Shown: positions 54,906-62,138 of the stretch, in pieces
Layout of the letters: each line of letters opens with the position of its first letter
How positions within the stretch are numbered: the stretch's first letter is position 1
Source: Burkholderiaceae bacterium
Lineage (GTDB): Bacteria > Pseudomonadota > Gammaproteobacteria > Burkholderiales > Burkholderiaceae_C
NCBI GenBank assembly: GCA_026125795.1
Contig: JAHCKM010000001.1
Coordinates: forward strand, 1,116,001 to 1,180,000
DNA: 64,000 bases
Direction of reading: 5' to 3'
Program-made: the position numbers and the translations under genes
Notes under the pieces: model-generated
Databases searched by the model: none
Seen by the model: the letters and a program-made list of their open reading frames with translations, nothing else
What the model was told of the DNA's origin: nothing

Positions 54906-55307
54906 ATGACGATGGACATCCTGCTTCCCGACGGCTGGGTACCGCCCATCGGCTACAGCAACGGCATCGCGGTGGACGGCGGCCGGCTCGTGTTCATCGC
55001 CGGCCAGGTCGGCTGGGACGCGCAGCAGCGCTTTGCCAGCGATCAGATCGCGCCGCAGTTCGCGCAGGCGCTGCGCAACGTGCTGGCGGTGCTGGCACAG
55101 GCCGGCGGCCGGCCCGAGCACATCTGCCGCATCACCGCCTACTGCTGCGACAAGCCCGGCTACCTCGCCGCCCGCAAGGAGATCGGCCCCGTGTGGCGCG
55201 CGCTGATGGGCCGGCACTACCCGGCGATGAGCATGATCTTCGTCGCCGACCTGCTCGACAGCCCGGGCAAGATCGAGCTCGAGGCCACTGCCGTGGTGCC
55301 GGCGTGA
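54906..55307 (+). CDS. RidA-family protein
   Basis: This 133-residue protein is of the YjgF/YER057c/RidA fold: GRLVFIAGQVGWDAQQRF, FAQALRNVLAVLAQAGG, MSMIFVADLLDSPGKIELEATAVV. The usual catalytic Arg in the IxxR..Y segment is replaced or shifted (HICRITAYCCD), so deaminase activity is uncertain. A gene of this family often sits in anaerobic aromatic clusters. It lies 22 bp after the ferritin-like gene. Confidence 0.72.
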   Translation: MTMDILLPDGWVPPIGYSNGIAVDGGRLVFIAGQVGWDAQQRFASDQIAPQFAQALRNVLAVLAQAGGRPEHICRITAYCCDKPGYLAARKEIGPVWRALMGRHYPAMSMIFVADLLDSPGKIELEATAVVPA

Positions 55308-55331
55308 TCGCGCTGCACGGCCGGCGACCGA

Positions 55332-55775
55332 TCAGGCCTTGGCCGCCGAAGTGGGCGCTTGGGCTCTCTGTTGGCGCTGCATCAGCCGCAGCATCGTGGC
55401 CAGCGTGATCGAGCTGAAGGTGGCGCGCGCGAACTGATCGATCTCCGACAGCACCGTGTCGAGCGCCAGATCGACCGGCGTCGTGCCGCCGGGCATCGGT
55501 TCGTCCTCGGTGCCGAGGCCACCGGGTTCGAACAGCCGGATGACGTCCATCAGCGTCAGACGCCGCAGGTTGCCGGCAAAGCGGTAGCCGCCGCCGACAC
55601 CGCGCACCGATTCCACGATGCCGGCGCGCGCCATCTCCGACAGCACCTTGGCCAGGTGGTGCTGCGACACGCCGTACTTCTCGGCGATCGTCGCCGCGGC
55701 GATGTGGCGCGTGGGGTCTGCGGCGAACTCCAGCACGCTGTACAGCGCGAGCAGCGTGTTCTTCTGCAGCTTCAT
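55332..55775 (-). CDS. Rrf2-family transcriptional regulator
   Basis: This 147-residue protein has the winged helix LYSVLEFAADPTRHIAAATIAEKYG, VSQHHLAKVLSEMARAGIVESVRGVGGGYRFA, typical of Rrf2. The three cysteines that hold an iron-sulfur cluster in IscR and NsrR are absent (the protein has no Cys), so it must sense another signal. It is convergent with the kor genes and is a candidate regulator of the cluster. Confidence 0.82.
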   Translation of the reverse strand: MKLQKNTLLALYSVLEFAADPTRHIAAATIAEKYGVSQHHLAKVLSEMARAGIVESVRGVGGGYRFAGNLRRLTLMDVIRLFEPGGLGTEDEPMPGGTTPVDLALDTVLSEIDQFARATFSSITLATMLRLMQRQQRAQAPTSAAKA

Positions 55776-55790
55776 GCCGGCGCGGTCGAC

Positions 55791-56303
55791 TCAGTCAAGG
55801 TCCATCTCCAGCGGAACCAGCGACCCGGCCATCATGCCCTGGCTGCGGAAGAACGACAGGATCAGCGTGTTGTCCCTCGACAGCATGGTGCGCACCTTGC
55901 GCACGCCGTCGCGCCGGAACAGCGTGCACACCGCGCGCAGCAGCTGCGTGCCGATGCCGGCCTGGCGCATCTGCGGCGAGACGTCGATCGCAAACACCCA
56001 GCCGCACGGTGGCGAGCCGAACTCCCAGTCGCGCACTTCGCCGATCACGAAGCCGACGACGCGCCGACCGACCGCGGCCACCAGAAAGTGGCGCTGCCGG
56101 TGCTGGCCTGAGCCGTAGCGCCGGTACACGGCGCGCCAGTAGTTCTGCTTCTCGAGGCCGGTCACCGTGGCATCGAGCGCGATCACCTGGTCGAGATCGC
56201 CGCGGCGCACCGGGCGCACGGCCACCGCGTCGTCGGCCGCGGCCTGGCCGGTGCGCCGGCCCGCCTTGGCGGGGGTGGCCAGTCTTCGCGTGGGCGCTCT
56301 CAC
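55791..56303 (-). CDS. GNAT-family N-acetyltransferase
   Basis: This 170-residue protein starts at GTG 56303, with GGAGG 10 bp upstream. The GNAT core VFAIDVSPQMRQAGIGTQLLRAVCTLF, with the Arg/Gln-x-x-Gly-x-Gly/Ala acetyl-CoA loop, and the following LSRDNTLILSFFRSQGM are recognisable. It is cotranscribed with the Rrf2 gene. Proteins of this family modify protein lysines or small molecules; in aromatic degraders some GNATs acetylate CoA ligases, which would fit here but is unproven. Confidence 0.75.
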   Translation of the reverse strand: MRAPTRRLATPAKAGRRTGQAAADDAVAVRPVRRGDLDQVIALDATVTGLEKQNYWRAVYRRYGSGQHRQRHFLVAAVGRRVVGFVIGEVRDWEFGSPPCGWVFAIDVSPQMRQAGIGTQLLRAVCTLFRRDGVRKVRTMLSRDNTLILSFFRSQGMMAGSLVPLEMDLD

Positions 56304-56384
56304 CGGTGTGCGGCCTCCAGGCAGCGGGCCCGCGAGACGGGTCCGGAAATCATGACCCAGTTCAATTTAATAAGCGCATCGAGG

Positions 56385-56393
56385 TACCAGAAT
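56385..56393. promoter_or_regulatory. Single TACCAGAAT half-site upstream of the ABC transporter
   Basis: This matches the half-site found in the hemerythrin and oah/kor promoters. It lies in the 197-bp gap between the GNAT and ABC genes next to an AT-rich stretch (56361-56374). No second half-site at 6 bp spacing is visible, so it is weaker than the other two. Confidence 0.35.
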
Positions 56394-56500
56394 GGGTCGC
56401 AAGGGAATTCTAGCCGTGGCGATGGAGAACACACCGTCATGGCAAACGGTCCGTCGCGCGCCAAGCGCGGCGGGTGCATGCGGCCAAGACGGAGACATTC

Positions 56501-57661
56501 ATGGGCCAACATTCCCGCATCGGTGTCGTTTCTCGACGCGGCGCGGCGGCGCTGATCGCGCTGCTCGTCGCAGGCGGCGCAGCCGCACAGGAGCCGATCC
56601 GCATCGGCGCGTTCCTCTCGGTCACGGGACCGGCGTCGTTCCTGGGCGACCCGGAGCTCAAGACGCTCGAGCTCTATGTCGAACGGCTCAACGCCGCCGG
56701 CGGCGTGCTCGGCCGCAAGCTGCAACTGGTGGCCTACGACGATGCCGGCGATGCCGAGAAGGCGCGCACCTTCGCCAAGCGGCTGCTCGAGCAGGACAAG
56801 GTCGACGCCATCGTCGGCGGCTCGACCACCGGCACCACCATGGCCGCGGTGCCGCTGGCCGAGGCCGCCGGCGTGCCGTTCGTCTCGCTGGCCGGCGCGG
56901 TGGTGATCGTGGAGCCGGTGAAGAAGTGGGTGTTCAAGACGCCGCACACCGACCGCATGGCGTGCGAGAAGGTCTTCGTCGACATGAAGGCGCGCGGCAC
57001 CACCAAGGCCGCGCTGATCTCGGGCAGCGGCGGCTTCGACAAGTCGATGCGCGCCGAGTGCCTCAAGGTCGCGAGCCAGCGCGGCATCGAGATCGTCGCC
57101 GACGAGACCTACGGCGCTGCCGATACCGACATGACACCGCAGCTCACCAAGATCCGCGCCAGCGGGGCGCAGGCGGTGCTCAACGCCGGCTTCGGCCAGG
57201 GCCCGGCGATCGTCACGCGCAACCACAAGCAGGTGGGGCTGACGCAGCCGCTGTACCAGTCGCACGGCGTCGCGTCCAAGGAGTACATCAAGCTCTCGGG
57301 TCCCGCCGCGGAGGGCGTGCGCCTGCCGGCGGCGGCGCTGCTGGTGGCCGACCTGCTGGCCGTCGAAGATGCGCAGAAGCCGGTGGTGACCGGCTACCGC
57401 GATGCCTACGAGTCCCGGTACAAGAGCGAGATCTCCACGTTTGGCGGTCATGCGTACGACGGCCTGATGCTGGTCGTGGACGCGATCAAGCGTGCCGGCT
57501 CGACCGACAAGGCCAAGGTGCGCGACGCGTTGGAGGCCACCAAGAGATACGTCGGCACCGGCGGTGTGGTCAACATGTCGGCCACCGACCACATGGGCCT
57601 GGACCTGAGCGCGTTTCGCATGCTCGAGGTCAGGAACGGCTCCTGGGCGCTCGTGAACTGA
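56501..57661 (+). CDS. ABC transporter substrate-binding protein (branched-chain amino acid type)
   Basis: This 386-residue protein has a signal peptide (start to AAAQ near 29). Its periplasmic domain is of the LivJ/HbaE type: IRIGAFLSVTGPASFLGDPELKTLELYVERLNAAGGVLGRKLQ-type segments near 33-75 and GSTTGTTMAAVPLAEAAGVPFVSLAG near 105-130. Relatives bind aromatic acids such as 4-hydroxybenzoate or benzoate. Being downstream of an anaerobic aromatic cluster favours such a ligand. The other four ABC genes follow. Confidence 0.85.
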   Translation: MGQHSRIGVVSRRGAAALIALLVAGGAAAQEPIRIGAFLSVTGPASFLGDPELKTLELYVERLNAAGGVLGRKLQLVAYDDAGDAEKARTFAKRLLEQDKVDAIVGGSTTGTTMAAVPLAEAAGVPFVSLAGAVVIVEPVKKWVFKTPHTDRMACEKVFVDMKARGTTKAALISGSGGFDKSMRAECLKVASQRGIEIVADETYGAADTDMTPQLTKIRASGAQAVLNAGFGQGPAIVTRNHKQVGLTQPLYQSHGVASKEYIKLSGPAAEGVRLPAAALLVADLLAVEDAQKPVVTGYRDAYESRYKSEISTFGGHAYDGLMLVVDAIKRAGSTDKAKVRDALEATKRYVGTGGVVNMSATDHMGLDLSAFRMLEVRNGSWALVN

Positions 57662-57687
57662 ATGCAGCACCCAGGGCGTGGCGCGGC

Positions 57688-58563
57688 ATGGGCGGTATCT
57701 GGCTGCAGTTCGTCGCCGGTGGCTTGACCGCCGGTGCGATCTACGCGCTGGTCGCGCTCGGCTTCTCGATCGTCTTCAACGCCAGCGGCGCGATCAACTT
57801 CGCGCAGGGCGAGTTCGTGATGATCGGCGGCATGAGCGCGGTGGCGCTGCTGGCCACCGGGCTGCCGCTGCCGCTGGCGGTGCTGCTGGCGCTCGTGGCC
57901 GCGGTGTTCGTCGGCCTGCTGCTCGAAAAGCTCGCCATCGAGCCGGCGCGCGGCGCCGGCACGGTCACGCTGATCATCATCACGATCGGCGCGTCGCTGT
58001 TCCTGCGCGGGCTGGCGCAGCTGGTGTGGGACAAACGCATCCACGCGCTGCCGGCGTTCAGCGGCGAGCAGCCGATCCGGCTGTTCGGCGCCACCGTGCT
58101 GCCGCAGAGCCTGTGGGTGCTGGCGGTCACGGCGCTGGCCGTGCTTGCGCTGTCGTGGTTCTTCGGCCGCACGCTGTTCGGCAAGGCGATGCTGGCCACC
58201 TCGTACAACCCGCTGGCGGCGCGGCTGATGGGCATCCAGACGCGCACCGTGCTGCTGGTGAGCTTTGGCCTGGCCGCGCTGCTCGGCGCATTGGGCGGCG
58301 TGCTGACGGCGCCGATCACCTTCACGTCGTACGACAGCGGCGTGATGCTGGGCCTGAAGGGCTTCTCGGCCGCGATGCTCGGCGGGCTCGGCAGCTTTCC
58401 CGGCGCGGTGCTCGGCGGCCTGCTGCTCGGCCTGCTCGAGGCCTTGAGCGCGGGCTTCGTGTCATCGGCCTACAAGGACGCGATCGCGTTCGTCGTGATC
58501 CTGCTGGTGTTGTTCCTGTTGCCCGGAGGTCTGCTCGGTGCGCGCCGGATCGAACGTGTCTGA
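57688..58563 (+). CDS. ABC transporter permease (LivH-like)
   Basis: This 291-residue protein has eight or more hydrophobic helices and the LivH motifs ALGFSIVFNASGAINFAQGEFVMIGG and MGIQTRTVLLVSFGLAALLG. It forms the inner-membrane channel with the LivM-like protein. Confidence 0.88.
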   Translation: MGGIWLQFVAGGLTAGAIYALVALGFSIVFNASGAINFAQGEFVMIGGMSAVALLATGLPLPLAVLLALVAAVFVGLLLEKLAIEPARGAGTVTLIIITIGASLFLRGLAQLVWDKRIHALPAFSGEQPIRLFGATVLPQSLWVLAVTALAVLALSWFFGRTLFGKAMLATSYNPLAARLMGIQTRTVLLVSFGLAALLGALGGVLTAPITFTSYDSGVMLGLKGFSAAMLGGLGSFPGAVLGGLLLGLLEALSAGFVSSAYKDAIAFVVILLVLFLLPGGLLGARRIERV

Positions 58564-59530
58564 GCTGCCGCCGGCGGCAGCGGCGGTGCGCGGCATGGGG
58601 CTGCGTCGCAGTCGCGGTCTTCTTGCGCTGGCCGGCGTGATCGCCGCGCTGCCGCTCGTGCTGGTCAACAACTACTTCTACGAGGTGGCGATCCTGGTGG
58701 CGCTGAACGCGATCGTCTGCGTCGGGCTGAACCTGCTGATCGGCTATGCCGGCCAGATCAGCCTGGGCCACGCGGGATTCTTCGCCCTTGGCGGTTATGG
58801 CTCGGCGATCCTGTCGGGCAGCCACGGCTGGCCGAGCGCGCTGTCGCTGCCGGTGTCGGTGGCCGCGGTGGGTGTGCTGGCGTTCCTGGTCGGCCGGCCC
58901 ACGCTGCGCCTGAAGGGGCACTACCTCGCGATGGCCACGCTGGGGCTGGGCGTGATCGTATCGATCGTGCTGGCCACCGAGGACCGCATCACCGGCGGCC
59001 CCGACGGCATGGCGGTGCCGCCGCTGGCGCTCGCCGGCCTCGCGCTGCAGGGAGAGCGCCTGTGGTACTGGGTGGTCGGGGGCGCGCTGCTGGCGGTGGT
59101 GTGGCTGGCGCTGAACCTGATCGATTCGCCGGCCGGCCGCGCGCTGCGTGCGCTGCACGGCTCTGAGACCGCGGCGCAGACCCTGGGCATCGATGCCGCG
59201 CGCCACAAGCTGCGCGTGTTCGTGATCTCGGCGTTGTTCGCCGCCGCCGCCGGTGCGCTCACCGCGCACTACGCGGGCTTCATCACGCCGGCCAAGGCGT
59301 CGTTCATGCACTCGGTCGAGCTGGTGATCATGGTGGTGTTCGGCGGCATGGCATCGGTGTTCGGCGCGGTGGTCGGCGCCGCGGTGCTTACCACGCTGCC
59401 GCAACTGCTCACCGTGCTGAAAGACTACGAGATGATGGTGTTCGGCGCGGTGCTGATCGCCACCATGGTGTTCTTTCCGCAGGGCATCGTGCCGACGCTG
59501 GCGCGGTGGATGGCTCGGTGGCGCGCATGA
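58538..59530 (+). CDS. ABC transporter permease (LivM-like)
   Basis: This 330-residue protein starts at GTG 58538, with GGAGG 8 bp upstream, overlapping the livH end. It has the helix motifs LIGYAGQISLGHAGFFALGGYGSA and TLGIDAARHKLRVFVISALFA, typical of LivM. Both ATPase genes lie after a 688-bp gap. Confidence 0.88.
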   Translation: MRAGSNVSELPPAAAAVRGMGLRRSRGLLALAGVIAALPLVLVNNYFYEVAILVALNAIVCVGLNLLIGYAGQISLGHAGFFALGGYGSAILSGSHGWPSALSLPVSVAAVGVLAFLVGRPTLRLKGHYLAMATLGLGVIVSIVLATEDRITGGPDGMAVPPLALAGLALQGERLWYWVVGGALLAVVWLALNLIDSPAGRALRALHGSETAAQTLGIDAARHKLRVFVISALFAAAAGALTAHYAGFITPAKASFMHSVELVIMVVFGGMASVFGAVVGAAVLTTLPQLLTVLKDYEMMVFGAVLIATMVFFPQGIVPTLARWMARWRA

Positions 59531-60218
59531 TGTCCGAGCGCCTTTCAACGGTGGGACACCGGCAGAGTTTGGCGCGGCGCGGCGGGCGGTACCCGGGGCG
59601 GGCTCCTGCTGGGTCGGTCGGCGCTGCGCGCCGACTGCGCTGCGGTGCTCGCGCCACAAGGGCGGCTGCGATGCCGCTCGCAAGCGGCGCTGAACGCGCC
59701 GCGCCTTGCAGGCCGCGCCGGGCCAGGGGGCCCGGCCCCTCGCCAGGCACGAACAGTCCACCGGACTGTTCGTGTCCGGGCTCGGCTTCATGGCTTCTCG
59801 CCGGTCCGGCCCCTGCGGGTCCGGACTCCCCCTTGTGCCGCTGCGCTCCTCGCCGCCCCACAAGTCGCCCACCCCGGGTACCGCCCACCGCGCAGAGACG
59901 CTCGTGGTGTTCGTCGACAAACACCTCGGTGCATCGGCAAAGCCGTGGTCGGGTGTGCGCCGGCAGCGACATCTGCGGCGCCGAGGACCGCAGAGCGCAT
60001 GGCCGCGCGCGCGCAGCGCGCGCTTCAACCTCTGACTCGCGTCGACTGTTCGAGCATAGCGAACGCAGTGAGCGGAGCGAGTTTCGACGCGGGCCATGCG
60101 ATCGAGGACCGCAGGGCACCCCTCGCGCAGCGAGGGGCTGCCGCAGCCGAGCGCCGGCGCATACCCGACCGCGGCTTTGCTCGCTCGGTGCATCGCAAAA
60201 GACCAGAGAGCACCAGCC
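59531..60218. repeat. Repeat-rich non-coding block inside the ABC transporter operon
   Basis: Between livM and livG there are 688 bp with no credible gene; long open frames exist only because of the base composition. The first part holds an inverted repeat of about 22 bp (59577-59598 with 59872-59893, one mismatch), enclosing a 12-bp-arm hairpin at 59748-59774. The second part holds an inverted repeat of 26 bp (59938-59963 with 60154-60179, two mismatches) and a smaller hairpin. It looks like two adjacent hairpin elements or a decayed insertion, probably one of a repeated family of this genome. Confidence 0.65.
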
Positions 60219-60990
<772 letters not shown>

Positions 60991-60998
<8 letters not shown>

Positions 60999-61683
60999 GG
61001 TGCGCCAGCTCGGCAGCCGCTATGGCCGCATCCCGGCGCTGCACGACGTCAACCTGCGTGTGGGCGCCGGCGAGCTGGTGGCGCTGGTCGGCGCAAACGG
61101 GGCCGGCAAGAGCACGCTGCTGCGCACGATCTCCGGCGTGCAGCCGATGAGCGCTGGCGCGATCGGCTTCGAGGGGCGCGACCTCGGCGCATTGAGCGCG
61201 CGCCAGCGCGTGCAGGCCGGCATCGTGCAGGTGCCCGAGGGACGGCAGGTGTTTGCGCCGATGAGCGTGGAGGACAACCTGCGCCTGGGTGCGTTCGCGC
61301 GCGGCCGTGCCAGTGCGCTGGAACAGGTGATCGGATTCTTCCCGGTGCTGCGCGACAAGCGCCGGCAGCCGGCCGGGCTGCTCTCGGGCGGCCAGCAGCA
61401 GATGCTGGCGATCGCGCGCGCGCTGATGGCCGAGCCGCGCCTGCTGCTGCTCGACGAGCCGAGCATGGGCCTGGCGCCGCGCCTGGTGGCCGAGATCTTC
61501 GGCCACATCACGGCGCTGCGCGCGCGCGGCACCACCGTGCTGCTGGTGGACCAGAACGCGCGCGCCGCGCTGTCGGTGGCCGACCGCGGCTACGTGATGG
61601 AGGCCGGCCGCATCGCGCTCGAGGGCGACGCGCGCGCGCTGCTGCGCGATGCGCAGGTACAGCGCGCTTACCTGGGTTTGTAG
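60991..61683 (+). CDS. ABC transporter ATP-binding protein (LivF-like)
   Basis: This 230-residue protein has Walker A GANGAGKST, signature LSGGQQQMLAIARAL and Walker B LLLLDEPSMGL. It pairs with LivG to power uptake. The VPEGRQVFAPMSVEDNL segment is typical of LivF. Confidence 0.9.
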
Positions 61684-61703
61684 TGGACACGAAGGAACAT
61701 CGC

Positions 61704-62108
61704 ATGAAACCGACCTTGCAGACCGGCCTCGAGGCCAGCGCCTCGATCACCATCGACCGTGAGCGCACGATCGACTTCATGGGTGAGGCGGCGCGTGTGT
61801 ACGCCACGCCGATGCTGGTGCGCGACCTCGAGGTCACCTGCCGCAACCTGCTGCTGCAGCACCTCGACACCGGCGAAGACTCGGTGGGCACGCGCGTCGA
61901 GATCGACCACCTCGCCGCCACGCTGCTGGGCATGACGGTGACGCTCAGTGTCCGGCTGGTCGAGCTCAACGGCCGCGCCGCGGTGTTCGAGGTGGAAGGC
62001 CGCGATGCGGTCGAGCCGATCGTGCGCGGCCGCCACCACCGCTTCATCGTCGATGTGGCCAAGACCGGCCAGCGGCTCGCGGCCAAGGCGGCCAAGGCCG
62101 CGGCCTGA
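61704..62108 (+). CDS. FlK-like acyl-CoA thioesterase
   Basis: The ATG at 61704 gives 134 residues, with AAGGAA 6 bp upstream. It has a hot-dog fold like fluoroacetyl-CoA thioesterase: FMGEAARVYATPMLVRDLEVTCRNLL, then EDSVGTRVEIDHLAATLLGMTVTLSV and an ending GRHHRFIVDV. FlK-type proteins hydrolyse CoA esters. Next to a PadB-like gene, it could cleave a dead-end or intermediate aromatic CoA ester. Confidence 0.7.
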   Translation: MKPTLQTGLEASASITIDRERTIDFMGEAARVYATPMLVRDLEVTCRNLLLQHLDTGEDSVGTRVEIDHLAATLLGMTVTLSVRLVELNGRAAVFEVEGRDAVEPIVRGRHHRFIVDVAKTGQRLAAKAAKAAA

Positions 62109-62138
62109 CCGAGCGCACCCAGCAGCGAGGGCATTTCG

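Noticed and set aside
55332..55775. Iron-sulfur sensing by the Rrf2 protein
   Set aside because: The three ligand cysteines are absent.
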